Assembly: GCA_024685315.1 (NCBI GenBank)
Contig: JAIKVW010000008.1
Coordinates: forward strand, 1 to 39,667
Reading direction: 5' to 3'
From: Lachnospiraceae bacterium
GTDB taxonomy: Bacteria; Bacillota; Clostridia; Lachnospirales; Lachnospiraceae
Length of the DNA: 39,667 nucleotides
In this document: positions 1-7,882 of the stretch, one piece after another
Numbering within the stretch: the first letter of the stretch is position 1
How the letters are laid out: each line of letters opens with the position of its first letter
Program-made: the position numbers and the translations under genes
Notes under the pieces: model-generated
What the model saw: the letters and a program-made list of their open reading frames with translations, nothing else
Told to the model about the DNA's origin: nothing
Databases searched by the model: none

Positions 1-273
1 TCCGAAGGTATCTACGGCGAACTGCACCATGGCCTCAGTCTCGTCCGCGTTCCTCACGTCGCAGAGAGTCCCGGCCGCGATCCCCCCGTTCTGAGTAATG
101 AGCTCGACCGTGCCGATGCCCGGATGATAGTTTTCCGTCTCAGCCGGGGACAGGTCCCTGCGGCCAACGACCACAACTTTTGCTCCTTCAGCCGCGAAAC
201 CTGCGGCGATGACCCTTCCAAGGCCTCCTCGCGCTCCTGTCACCAGAGCGACTTTTCCGTCAAGCCTTCCCAT
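1..273 (-). CDS. Short-chain dehydrogenase/reductase, C-terminally cut by window edge
   Basis: This is the N-terminal 91 residues of an NAD(P)-dependent short-chain dehydrogenase/reductase, read from an ATG at 273 with no stop before the window edge. The product begins MGRLDGKVALVTGARGGLG, the Rossmann nucleotide-binding motif TGxxxGxG, and continues through a second beta strand (AKVVVVGRRD) and a CDVRNAD segment matching the SDR adenine-ring site. The catalytic Ser-Tyr-Lys residues lie outside the window, so substrate cannot be judged. It starts 6 bases after the stop of another SDR gene, so the two are almost certainly co-transcribed and may act in sequence on one substrate. Confidence 0.85.
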   Translation of the reverse strand, partial: MGRLDGKVALVTGARGGLGRVIAAGFAAEGAKVVVVGRRDLSPAETENYHPGIGTVELITQNGGIAAGTLCDVRNADETEAMVQFAVDTFG

Positions 274-279
274 AACAGC

Positions 280-1092
280 TTACTCCATGGGATATTCAGG
301 AAATATTCCGACAGTATTGGTGTCGCCGCCGTCGACCGGGAGCAGAGCACCGTTAATGAAGTCGGATGCGGGTTCCGCAAGGAACAGGGCCGCGTTCGCA
401 GCGTCGGCTGCCTCTCCCCATCTGCCTACAGGAATGCGGCAGTTCACGCGCTCCCTGATGGTGTCGTCCTCAAAATTCTTTATAAGAAGCGCTGTCTTCG
501 AGGAAGCCGGGCAGATCCCGTTGGTGGTGATGCCCATGCGCCCGTATTCGATCGCGAGGGTCCTTACCAGCATAGCGCAGGCAGCCTTGGACATGCTGTA
601 GGGAGCCTGGATGGGATAAGGATTCAGGTTTGAGGTCGAGCAGGTGATCACGATGCTTGCCTTGGTCTTCTGCTTAAGGAACTGCTTGATCGCCTCCTGG
701 CAGCACATGTAGGTGCCGCGGATATTTATCCTGTAGATGTCGTCCATCCACTCGATCGGCTGGCGGTGCGTGACCACGCCGGCGCGGAATATGCCTGCAT
801 TGGCAAATAAAATATCGATGTGCCCAAAGGCTTCGACCGCTTTAACGAAGAGGTTCTTCACCTGTTCCTCGTCAGAGATATCGCAGGGAACAAATACCGC
901 CTCTCCGCCGTCCCTTATTATGGCCTCGTGGGTCGGGGCGGTGTCCTCGTCGAAATTGTTGGGATCCATATCCTCCCTGACGTCAGAGCAGACGACCTTC
1001 GCGCCTTCCTTAGCGAAAAGCTTGGCCGTGGCCCTGCCGAATCCTGAGCTTGCGCCGGTAATAACTGCAACTTTTCCTAGCAATCTGTCCAT
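280..1092 (-). CDS. Short-chain dehydrogenase/reductase (classical SDR)
   Basis: A complete 270-residue classical SDR, typical length for the family. The cofactor motif TGASSGFG is at residues 12-19, the DIS adenine-ring contact at 71-73, the NAG motif at 98-100, and the catalytic Tyr165-x3-Lys169 (YSMSK) follows a serine near 152-154. D37 at the end of the second strand (CSDVRE) suggests NAD rather than NADP, by the usual family rule. The C-terminal GALLPVDGG stretch is the common SDR ending. An AAGAAGG-like ribosome site sits about 8 bases before the ATG. It leads a two-gene SDR unit. The substrate is unknown; sugar, hydroxy-steroid or polyol oxidation are all possible, and nothing nearby decides between them. 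Confidence 0.9.
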   Translation of the reverse strand: MDRLLGKVAVITGASSGFGRATAKLFAKEGAKVVCSDVREDMDPNNFDEDTAPTHEAIIRDGGEAVFVPCDISDEEQVKNLFVKAVEAFGHIDILFANAGIFRAGVVTHRQPIEWMDDIYRINIRGTYMCCQEAIKQFLKQKTKASIVITCSTSNLNPYPIQAPYSMSKAACAMLVRTLAIEYGRMGITTNGICPASSKTALLIKNFEDDTIRERVNCRIPVGRWGEAADAANAALFLAEPASDFINGALLPVDGGDTNTVGIFPEYPME

Positions 1093-1197
1093 TCTTGATA
1101 CCTTCTTTCTTAAAAATTTTTAAACCTGATCGCTGCATGACAACAAAAAAAGACACCGCCCCTGCGACTCCTGTGGTTAGCAAAAGCGATGCCCGCG

Positions 1198-1270
1198 TGC
1201 GCCTCCAGGGGCTCGAACCCTGGACACCCTGATTAAGAGTCAGGTGCTCTACCAACTGAGCTAGAGGCGC
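1198..1270 (-). tRNA. tRNA-Lys (anticodon CTT)
   Basis: Read on the minus strand, a cloverleaf folds completely: acceptor stem GCGCCTC/GAGGCGC, D arm GCTC...GAGC, anticodon stem CCTGA/TCAGG with loop CTCTTAA giving anticodon CTT, five-base variable loop GTGTC, and T arm CAGGG/CCCTG with loop TTCGAGC. The discriminator base is A. CCA is not encoded. The gene has its own promoter-like elements upstream (1301-1329). Confidence 0.97.
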
Positions 1271-1300
1271 AAAGATATGTGTTTTTTCGCGACAACCACA

Positions 1301-1329
1301 AGTATAGCGTACAACTCCGCGTTTTGCAA
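1301..1329 (-). promoter_or_regulatory. Sigma-A type promoter for tRNA-Lys
   Basis: On the minus strand a TTGCAA -35 box (1324-1329) is followed after 17 bases by a TATACT -10 box (1301-1306), about 30 bases upstream of the tRNA 5' end. Spacing and sequence are near consensus. Confidence 0.65.
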
Positions 1330-1381
1330 GCGGAAAATGTATTTTTTTTAGAAAAGTGGTCCTGCGGGCCAGAGCCCGCTG

Positions 1382-2335
1382 CTACATATCAGAAGTAAGC
1401 GGGTCGAGATACCACTTCCCGCCGGTCTTTACGACTATAAAATGCAGAGTCCTGGTGTCGCTCTTATCCTCGCCATTGACCTTGTAATTGACCGTGTACT
1501 CGGTCTTCAGGTCATATCCGGCAATGATATTGATCTCGGCATTGCACTTCTGCGAATATCTCTGCTCTATCTCCGCGATCTCCGCGTCGCCGAGCCTCAC
1601 GGTATTCGTCACTTCATAAGTGATCTTGCAGCTGCCATAGGTATTTTCGAGATTCTCAATAGATGTTTGGACAGCGCCTGAGATCGTTTCTGCATATGAA
1701 GATCCCTCATCCGTGATCTGTGAGGGGAATGCTGAGAGCATCAGCTCCGCGTTCTGGTCGTTAAGCCCTTTCACATAAGAGGCAAGCGGTTTGCGGTAGG
1801 TCTTGTTCCCCGAAAGCACGAGGATCACGATCAGGATAAATATGGCCGCACAGGTCCCGATAAAAAACTTCGGGTTCTTTTTCCACATCTTCTTCGCGAA
1901 TCCAAAGAAAGCGACGGCTCCGGCGGCGATCGCTCCCCCGATGACCTTCAGCGCCGAGAGGACCTTCCCTGCAGCGTTGCCGGCCTTCTCCCCGGCAGCC
2001 TTCCTCGCGGCTTTCCTTTCCTCTGCGGTCTTGCGCGCGGCCTTCTCTTCCTCTTCTGAGACGGCCTTCTCCCTGCGGGCCGCGGAGCTCCTTTCTCTCT
2101 TCACCCTGGGGATCTTGGCTGCGGCAGGCTTCTCTTCAGGGGACTTCTCAGGCTCTTCCACAAGGGCGGCATCTTCCTTAACGGAATCCTCTTCCTGCGT
2201 CCGGGCAATATTTTTCCTGTAGACCTGGTTAATGATGCTTGCTCCGCACTTCGGGCAGATCCTGGTCCCGGCGGCAAGCGGCTCGCCGCACTTTAAGCAG
2301 TATTCCGGTGTTGTAAAACCTGTTTCAGAAGCCAT
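1382..2335 (-). CDS. Zinc-ribbon, single-pass membrane protein with extracytoplasmic C-terminal domain
   Basis: A 317-residue protein of unknown function. An N-terminal zinc ribbon carries paired cysteines (C13-x2-C16 and C27-x2-C30). A long charged, Ala/Glu/Lys-rich linker of low complexity follows (about residues 50-125), with a weakly hydrophobic stretch near 128-147 and a clear membrane helix near 158-174 ending in LILVLSG-type residues. The remaining ~135 residues form an alpha/beta domain that ends with KTGGKWYLDP, a pattern common in NTF2-like or DUF4878-type extracytoplasmic domains. Zinc-ribbon plus TM plus NTF2-like proteins are frequent in Firmicutes and mostly uncharacterised. AAGGAG lies about 10 bases before the ATG. 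It follows the prsW-like gene by 37 bases, so the two may share a transcript. Confidence 0.75.
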   Translation of the reverse strand: MASETGFTTPEYCLKCGEPLAAGTRICPKCGASIINQVYRKNIARTQEEDSVKEDAALVEEPEKSPEEKPAAAKIPRVKRERSSAARREKAVSEEEEKAARKTAEERKAARKAAGEKAGNAAGKVLSALKVIGGAIAAGAVAFFGFAKKMWKKNPKFFIGTCAAIFILIVILVLSGNKTYRKPLASYVKGLNDQNAELMLSAFPSQITDEGSSYAETISGAVQTSIENLENTYGSCKITYEVTNTVRLGDAEIAEIEQRYSQKCNAEINIIAGYDLKTEYTVNYKVNGEDKSDTRTLHFIVVKTGGKWYLDPLTSDM

Positions 2336-2372
2336 GTCCCGAGAGCTCCTTTCCTTAGATCAGCCTGGGGCT

Positions 2373-3098
2373 TCAGATGCGCGTGTTCGTCTGCGACTCT
2401 TTCCTGACAAGCCTGAATACCCCAATATACATGCATATGATAAAGATTATGAACAGCACGGTCGAGATTCCGTTCCCGATCATCGCGCAGGAATCGTAGA
2501 AACCATGCATCAGCACCGCGCAGAGGTATCCCATGAAGATATTCCTCTTTGCCCAGTCGTGATTCCCGTGATTCTCGGCTATACGCGCGCGGCCGTAGAA
2601 ATATCCCATGACCACCGCAAATCCGAGGTGCCCGGGGATCGCCAGCAGCGCCCTGGGGATCGCGACCGACAGCCCGTAACTGAAGACATATTTTATATTC
2701 TCAAAGGCAGCGAATCCAAGGGAAACGAAGGTGCTGTAAACGATCCCGTCGAAGCGGTAGTCGAAGTTAGGATCGTTCCAGGTCCTCCTGTGCAGGAAGA
2801 AAAGCTTGGTCCCCTCCTCCACGACAGCCACAACGAAGAATGCAAGCACGATATAATACGCCGCGCTGTCCCCCGATATTGGGCTGAGGTTCAGGATGAC
2901 CTGCCCCACCGTTTCCAGCACTACGGCGGCAAGCGCCGCGAGCACCCCGCGGATAATAAGGGCCAGAAGCAGCTCCCCGGGCTCTTTCTCGTAGGTATCA
3001 TTATTATAGATATACCTCATGAGAAAGATGGCCGGCAGAATGGCTGCCCCGATATAGATAATATACCTCCACATCAAAGGAACCATGAAAAACAGCAT
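2373..3098 (-). CDS. PrsW-family intramembrane metalloprotease
   Basis: A 241-residue polytopic membrane protein with the conserved set of the PrsW (CPBP-related) intramembrane protease family: E94-E95 in AVVEEGTK, the DGIVY segment at 117-121, F132-E133-N134 in FENIKY, H157 in PGHLGFAVVMGYFYG, and H198 in LMHGFYD. These Glu and His residues are the expected metal and catalytic positions. In Bacillus, PrsW performs site-1 cleavage of an anti-sigma factor. No sigma/anti-sigma pair is visible here, so the substrate is unknown; the adjacent zinc-ribbon membrane protein is one candidate, by proximity only. The gene is separated from potCD by a long stem-loop and probably forms a unit with the downstream zinc-ribbon gene. 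Confidence 0.85.
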   Translation of the reverse strand: MLFFMVPLMWRYIIYIGAAILPAIFLMRYIYNNDTYEKEPGELLLALIIRGVLAALAAVVLETVGQVILNLSPISGDSAAYYIVLAFFVVAVVEEGTKLFFLHRRTWNDPNFDYRFDGIVYSTFVSLGFAAFENIKYVFSYGLSVAIPRALLAIPGHLGFAVVMGYFYGRARIAENHGNHDWAKRNIFMGYLCAVLMHGFYDSCAMIGNGISTVLFIIFIICMYIGVFRLVRKESQTNTRI

Positions 3099-3135
3099 AA
3101 TTATATCCCCTGCCTAACGTCTTATGTCTTATTTC

Positions 3136-3172
3136 CGGCATGCTTCCGGAGTTCCGTACCGGAAGCATGCCG
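3136..3172 (-). terminator. Long perfect stem-loop between potCD and prsW
   Basis: A 14-bp perfect inverted repeat (CGGCATGCTTCCGG at 3136-3149, its complement at 3159-3172) with a 9-base loop lies 8 bases past the potCD stop. There is no U-tract after it, so it may act as an mRNA 3'-end stabiliser or an attenuator between the pot genes and prsW rather than as a simple intrinsic terminator. Confidence 0.55.
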
Positions 3173-3180
3173 TCCGGTTC

Positions 3181-5025
3181 TTATTTAGATTTTACCATAG
3201 TCCAGAGCTCTGAGAACATTTTCTTTACCGCAGTGCTCTGATTATGGAATACCTCGTCCTTCTCGTAATCCACTCTCGGAGTGAATGCGCTGATTCCCGC
3301 GAAATCCTCTTCCTGCATGCTCTCATAGACCGAAAGCACGGCGGTACTGTAACCGATATATACCGTGTTGCGGGCGGCGACGTCTTCCCTCAGGAAGAAA
3401 TCAATGTACTCATGGGCGAGGTCGGTATTCTGGCAGTCTTTGGTGATGACCATCGCGTCGCACCAGATATTTGTGCCCTGCTCCGGCTCAAAGAATTCGA
3501 GGTCCTCGTTCTCCGCCATTATATATGCGCCGTCGCCGGAATAAACTACCGCGATAGCCTTGTTCCCGGAGATCATGTTGTCGATCACATCGTCTCCCGC
3601 ATAGACCACGTCCATGGTCTGGCCCTGACGCACGAGCCATTCGTAGGCTTCATGTATTTCATCAGGGTCTGCGGTGTTCATCGAATACCCGAGAGCCTTC
3701 AGCGCGATCATGAAGGAGTCGCGCTCGGAATCATACATATAGAGATTTCCTGCGTACTTTTTATTCATCAGGAGATCCCAGCCGTCCGCGAGGTCCTCTT
3801 CATCCACCACGGTGGTATCGTAGAGTATTCCGACGCTGCCCCAGAAATAAGGCACGGAGTAAACGTTCCCCGGATCGTAGTCCCTGTCCAGAACATCCGG
3901 ATTGATCGCGTCAGCATTCGAGATCAGGCTCCAGTCCACGGGCTGCAGATAGTCTTCGTCGATCAGCCTCTCTATCATGTAATCCGAAGGGATCAGGATG
4001 TCATAGGTATCTCCCGCAAGGATCTTGGTGTAGAGCATCTCGTTGGACTCGAAGGTCTCGTAAATGACCTTGCAGTCGAACTCTTCCTCGAATTCCGTAA
4101 GGAGCTCCGGATCGACGTATTCGCCTGCGTTGTAGACTCTGAGCTCTCTCTTGCTTGTCGTGCCCGAGATCCCTGCGCGCCCGCCGAGCATCACAAGGAC
4201 TAACGCTGCAGCTATGATCACGGCCACAAGCTTCCCGCCGCGGACCTTCTCCCCCGCGCCGGTCTTCCTGGAGATCCTCATGCCGATCAGCACCAGGATT
4301 ATCAGCAGGACAACGATCGCGGAGAGCGCATTGATCGTAGGATTGATGCGCTTCGTCATGTTGTAGACCACGATGGAGATATTCTTGACGCCGTTCCCGG
4401 TCACGAAGTACGAGATAACGAAATCGTCAAATGACATCGTGAACGCGAGGAGCGCGCCTGCGAAGATCCCCGGCTGTATCATGGGGATAATGACCTTGGT
4501 AAGCGCCTGGTAGGGCGTCGCCCCCAGATCCATCGCCGCGTTCGCAAGGTTCGGGTCGAGACTCCTTACCTTCGGGTACACGCTCGTTATGACGAAGGGC
4601 GTGCTGAAACCGATATGCGCCAGCAGCATCGTAAGGTAGCCTTTATTGAAGCCGAGCGAGGAGAACAGCAGCATCCATCCGATCGCCGTCACTATATCCG
4701 GATTCAGGATCGGAACGTCGTTCATGGTCAGAATAGCGTTCTTCAGCACCTTTCTCTGCCTCGAAAGCCCGATCGCAGTGATCGTTCCAAGGAAGGTCGA
4801 GAAGACCGTCGCCAGGATAGCGATCGTGACCGAAACGTAAACCGCCGACATCATCTCATTGTTCTGGATAAGCGCGGCATACCAGCGGAGTGAGAATCCG
4901 GTGAACTTCGAGAGCGATTTCGAGCTGTTAAACGAAAATATTACCGTAACTATTATCGGCAGGTAGAAAAACGCGAAACACAGGATTATGTAGATCTTTG
5001 AGAGGACCGAACTTTTTTTCTTCAT
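3181..5025 (-). CDS. potCD: Polyamine ABC transporter permease fused to substrate-binding protein (PotC-PotD)
   Basis: A 614-residue fusion. Residues 1-255 are a PotC-type permease with about six membrane helices and the EAA coupling loop (DLGATPYQALTKVIIP, near 167-181) that contacts the ATPase. Residues 266-282 form an extra hydrophobic helix, and residues 294-614 are a periplasmic-binding-protein domain of the PotD/PotF type (starting ELRVYNAGEYVDPELL). The added helix places the binding domain outside the cell, tethered to the permease instead of being a separate lipoprotein. By family it should import spermidine and/or putrescine with PotA and PotB. Such permease/binding-protein fusions are known in Lachnospiraceae and relatives. 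It begins 15 bases after potB. Confidence 0.9.
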   Translation of the reverse strand: MKKKSSVLSKIYIILCFAFFYLPIIVTVIFSFNSSKSLSKFTGFSLRWYAALIQNNEMMSAVYVSVTIAILATVFSTFLGTITAIGLSRQRKVLKNAILTMNDVPILNPDIVTAIGWMLLFSSLGFNKGYLTMLLAHIGFSTPFVITSVYPKVRSLDPNLANAAMDLGATPYQALTKVIIPMIQPGIFAGALLAFTMSFDDFVISYFVTGNGVKNISIVVYNMTKRINPTINALSAIVVLLIILVLIGMRISRKTGAGEKVRGGKLVAVIIAAALVLVMLGGRAGISGTTSKRELRVYNAGEYVDPELLTEFEEEFDCKVIYETFESNEMLYTKILAGDTYDILIPSDYMIERLIDEDYLQPVDWSLISNADAINPDVLDRDYDPGNVYSVPYFWGSVGILYDTTVVDEEDLADGWDLLMNKKYAGNLYMYDSERDSFMIALKALGYSMNTADPDEIHEAYEWLVRQGQTMDVVYAGDDVIDNMISGNKAIAVVYSGDGAYIMAENEDLEFFEPEQGTNIWCDAMVITKDCQNTDLAHEYIDFFLREDVAARNTVYIGYSTAVLSVYESMQEEDFAGISAFTPRVDYEKDEVFHNQSTAVKKMFSELWTMVKSK

Positions 5026-5040
5026 TTTCGCATCCTCCCG

Positions 5041-5868
5041 TCAGGCTTCGTCCATGGGGCTGGCGTCCATCTTTTTCATCAGCCTCATGGCGATGAGGAT
5101 GAGGACGGCCAGTATCGTCGATATCGCGCTGCCGAAATTCCAGTCCCCGACCGAGACGAACTGCTGCTCGATGAGGTTTCCGATAAGGACGAACTGCCCT
5201 CCGCCGAGGAGCCTCGGGATAACAAAGGAGGAGATCGCCATCAGGAACACCATGATGATGCCGTTGATCACGCCGGGCATGGAAAGCTTGAATATAACGC
5301 GGATAAAGGTCTGGACCGGGTCGGCCCCGAGATCCATCGCCGCCTCAGTGAGGGAGGGATCCATCTTCCTAAGAGAGGTGTGGATGGGTATGATCATGAA
5401 GGGCACCAGGTTGCAGACCAGGCCGAGCACCACGGAGAAATTCGTGTACATCATGGTGACCGGGTCTATGCCGAGCAGCCCCAGGAGCCCGTTTATTATG
5501 CCGTTATCCGAGAGCAGGTTTATCCATGCATAGGTACGGATGACCATATTGATCCATGTGGGGATCGTGACCGCCATGATCAGCATATCCTGGATGGAAT
5601 CATCCTGTTTGGATATGATGTAGGCAAGCGGGTACCCCATGACAAAGCATATCGCGGTCGTCAGCACGCCGAGCAGCAGAGATTTCGCGAACACCTTGAT
5701 GTAGGTCTCGTCAAATATCCTCGCGAAGTTGTCCAGCGTGAAGTTGAGGGTCTTGACATCATTTCCGCCGTTGGTGAAGGCATATAGGATGATCAGCACC
5801 AGCGGGATAAGTATGAAGATGATGCACCATATGAAATACGGCACTGAGAGTTTTCTGAAATGTTTCAA
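5041..5868 (-). CDS. potB: Polyamine ABC transporter permease PotB (TTG start)
   Basis: A 275-residue permease with an N-terminal helix (PYFIWCIIFILIPLVLIIL), about six membrane segments and an EAA loop (AAMDLGADPVQTFIRVIF). It should pair with the PotC half of the downstream fusion to form the spermidine/putrescine channel. The first codon is TTG at 5868, immediately after the potA stop (TAA then TTG). A GGGAG ribosome site lies inside the end of potA about 8 bases upstream, and the protein start MKHFRKL has the shape expected for PotB. The abutting arrangement suggests translational coupling. Confidence 0.9.
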   Translation of the reverse strand: MKHFRKLSVPYFIWCIIFILIPLVLIILYAFTNGGNDVKTLNFTLDNFARIFDETYIKVFAKSLLLGVLTTAICFVMGYPLAYIISKQDDSIQDMLIMAVTIPTWINMVIRTYAWINLLSDNGIINGLLGLLGIDPVTMMYTNFSVVLGLVCNLVPFMIIPIHTSLRKMDPSLTEAAMDLGADPVQTFIRVIFKLSMPGVINGIIMVFLMAISSFVIPRLLGGGQFVLIGNLIEQQFVSVGDWNFGSAISTILAVLILIAMRLMKKMDASPMDEA

Positions 5869-6912
5869 TTAATATACTCCCATCTTCCACATTACATGGA
5901 TATCATCAGGGGTCAGGGTAAGCCCGACCTGTTTTCCGACAGGGCTGAAATCCGTGGTATGGATCTTGTAATCACGGTATTTTGACTCCACGATGATCTC
6001 GTAGTGCACTCCCATGAACACTACTGATTTTACCAAGCCGGTAAGGTTTGCCGCCTCCGGCTCCACTATGTCGAGATCCTCGGGCCTGATGACGATATCT
6101 ACCGGCTCGTTCTCCGGGAAACCTTTGTCCAGGCACTCGAAGTCAAAGTCGTCAAATGATACCAGAAGGTCCTTCTTCATTGTGCCTTCAATGATATTCG
6201 ACTCTCCGATGAACTGCGCGACAAAACGGTTCTCGGGCTCATTGTAGACGTCGATCGGGCTGCCGATCATCTGGATGGTGCCTTCGTTCATTACCACGAC
6301 CGTATCGGACATGGTGAGAGCCTCTTCCTGGTCGTGAGTGACAAATACGAAAGTGATCCCGACTTCCTTCTGGATCTTCTTAAGCTCGGTCTGCATCTCC
6401 TTGCGGAGCTTTGCGTCGAGCGCGCCCAGAGGCTCGTCCAGAAGCAGGACCTTGGGCTCGTTGACAAGGGCCCTGGCGATAGCGACGCGCTGCTGCTGTC
6501 CGCCGGAAAGGTTCGACACGTCCCTGGGGCCGAAGCCTTTGAGGCCGACCAGGTTCAGCATGCGGTTTACCTTGGTCTCGATGACGGACTTGTCGACTTT
6601 TTTGATGTTGAGTCCGAAAGCCACGTTGTCAAAGACGTTCATGTGCGGGAAAAGCGCATACTTCTGGAATACGGTATTTACTTCGCGTTTGTAAGGGGGG
6701 ATCCGGGAAATGTCCATGCCGTCGAAAAGCACTTCGCCGCTGGAAGGCTCCTCGAAGCCGGCAATGATGCGGAGCGTTGTCGTTTTTCCGCACCCGGAAG
6801 GACCCAGAAGGGTCAGAAATTCATTTTCTTTGATATTAAGATTGATGCCCTTCAGGACCTGAAGGTCGTCGTAGTTCTTGGTTAGATTTTTGAGCTCAAT
6901 AAGGTCTCCCAT
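5869..6912 (-). CDS. potA: Polyamine ABC transporter ATP-binding protein PotA
   Basis: The 347-residue ATPase of the polyamine importer. From the chosen start: Walker [10 protein letters not shown] at 37-45, Q-loop near F82-Q83, signature LSGGQQQR at 135-142, Walker B VLLLDEP at 155-161 and switch His in VTHD at 193. The C-terminal ~110 residues form the TOBE-type regulatory domain of PotA/MalK-like ATPases. An in-frame ATG six bases further upstream (6918) is possible, but GGAGG is only 3 bases from it and 9 bases from the ATG at 6912, so I prefer 6912. The start lies inside the 3' end of rsmA, so transport genes are transcriptionally and perhaps translationally tied to rsmA and rpoN. Confidence 0.93.
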   Translation of the reverse strand: MGDLIELKNLTKNYDDLQVLKGINLNIKENEFLTLLGPSGCGKTTTLRIIAGFEEPSSGEVLFDGMDISRIPPYKREVNTVFQKYALFPHMNVFDNVAFGLNIKKVDKSVIETKVNRMLNLVGLKGFGPRDVSNLSGGQQQRVAIARALVNEPKVLLLDEPLGALDAKLRKEMQTELKKIQKEVGITFVFVTHDQEEALTMSDTVVVMNEGTIQMIGSPIDVYNEPENRFVAQFIGESNIIEGTMKKDLLVSFDDFDFECLDKGFPENEPVDIVIRPEDLDIVEPEAANLTGLVKSVVFMGVHYEIIVESKYRDYKIHTTDFSPVGKQVGLTLTPDDIHVMWKMGVY

Positions 6913-7882
6913 TCTCATCTGCCTCCGTCAGCGCGCAGGTAAGGGCTGCGAACTGGGTAAGATCGAGGGCTTCACCCCTCACGTTCTCCGGTAACCCCGT
7001 CCGGTTGAGCGCTTCCTTCACCGCGTCGCGGGAAAAAGAAAGCTCGGGACGGTTGGCGATAGAATTCGCCAGAGTTTTCCGCCTCTGCATAAAGGCGGCA
7101 CGAATGATCCTGAACATAAGCGCGGGGTCACTCACAGTTACCGGCGGATCCTTCCGCCGAAGAAGCCTGACAACCGCGGAGTCAACGTTCGGCCGCGGTA
7201 TAAATGAGTTCCTGGGAACATTTGCCGCAAGGTACGGCTCAGAATAATACTGCACTGCCAGAGAGAGCGCGCCGTAATCCTTGCTGCCCGGAGACGCCTG
7301 CATCCGGAGGGCAACCTCCTTCTGCACCATCACGGTGATGGATTCAAACTCCGGAACCGTTCCCGTTATGCGGACAGTTCCCGGACCTGACCCTTCATCC
7401 TCCTTGAGCGAGGTTATTCCGGCCTTCCCTTCCAGGAGTGCCATAATGATAGGGGTCGTGATGTAGTACGGCAGGTTTGCCGCCACCTTCACGGTCCTTC
7501 CTTCAGAATATTTACTGCAGATATCCTCAAGATCGAGGTCCAGGATATCCGCGTTGATAACGGTCACATTGCTGTAATCGGACAGGGTCTCGTCCAGTAT
7601 CGGGAGGAGCTTGCTGTCAAGCTCGACCGCGACGACATTCCCCGCAGCCTCTGCAAGGTACTGCGTGAGCGTGCCGATCCCGGGCCCGATCTCTATCACC
7701 ATATCATCCTTCGTGATCCCCGCGCTCGCGATGATCTTATTGATCACGTGCTCGTCGATCAGGAAGTTCTGTCCGAGTTTTTTATGAAAGCTAAACGAGT
7801 ACTTCTGGAGTATCTCTATAGTCCTTCTGGGATTGGAAAGTTTCTCCTGCAATTTTTCCCCTTCATATCCCACGGGAGCCAT
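6896..7882 (-). CDS. rsmA: 16S rRNA dimethyladenosine transferase RsmA (KsgA)
   Basis: A 328-residue SAM-dependent methyltransferase that dimethylates two adjacent adenosines in the 3'-terminal helix of 16S rRNA during small-subunit maturation. Visible motifs: KLGQNFLID (35-43), the SAM loop [15 protein letters not shown] (62-76), acidic E87 of the second strand, NADILDLDL (110-118), catalytic NLPYY (136-140), and [14 protein letters not shown] in the C-terminal domain. It is somewhat longer than usual because of a roughly 20-residue Gly/Asp/Glu-rich insertion after the NLPYY helix (about 160-180). Its ATG shares one base with the rpoN stop (TGATG), and its end overlaps potA. Confidence 0.95.
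   Translation of the reverse strand: MAPVGYEGEKLQEKLSNPRRTIEILQKYSFSFHKKLGQNFLIDEHVINKIIASAGITKDDMVIEIGPGIGTLTQYLAEAAGNVVAVELDSKLLPILDETLSDYSNVTVINADILDLDLEDICSKYSEGRTVKVAANLPYYITTPIIMALLEGKAGITSLKEDEGSGPGTVRITGTVPEFESITVMVQKEVALRMQASPGSKDYGALSLAVQYYSEPYLAANVPRNSFIPRPNVDSAVVRLLRRKDPPVTVSDPALMFRIIRAAFMQRRKTLANSIANRPELSFSRDAVKEALNRTGLPENVRGEALDLTQFAALTCALTEADENGRPY

Noticed and set aside
1120-1197. Terminator downstream of tRNA-Lys
   Set aside because: There is a T7 run on the minus strand, but no convincing stem precedes it.
1010-1255. 81-residue minus-strand frame
   Set aside because: It runs through tRNA-Lys and into the SDR gene in another frame; it has no ribosome site and no protein-like composition.
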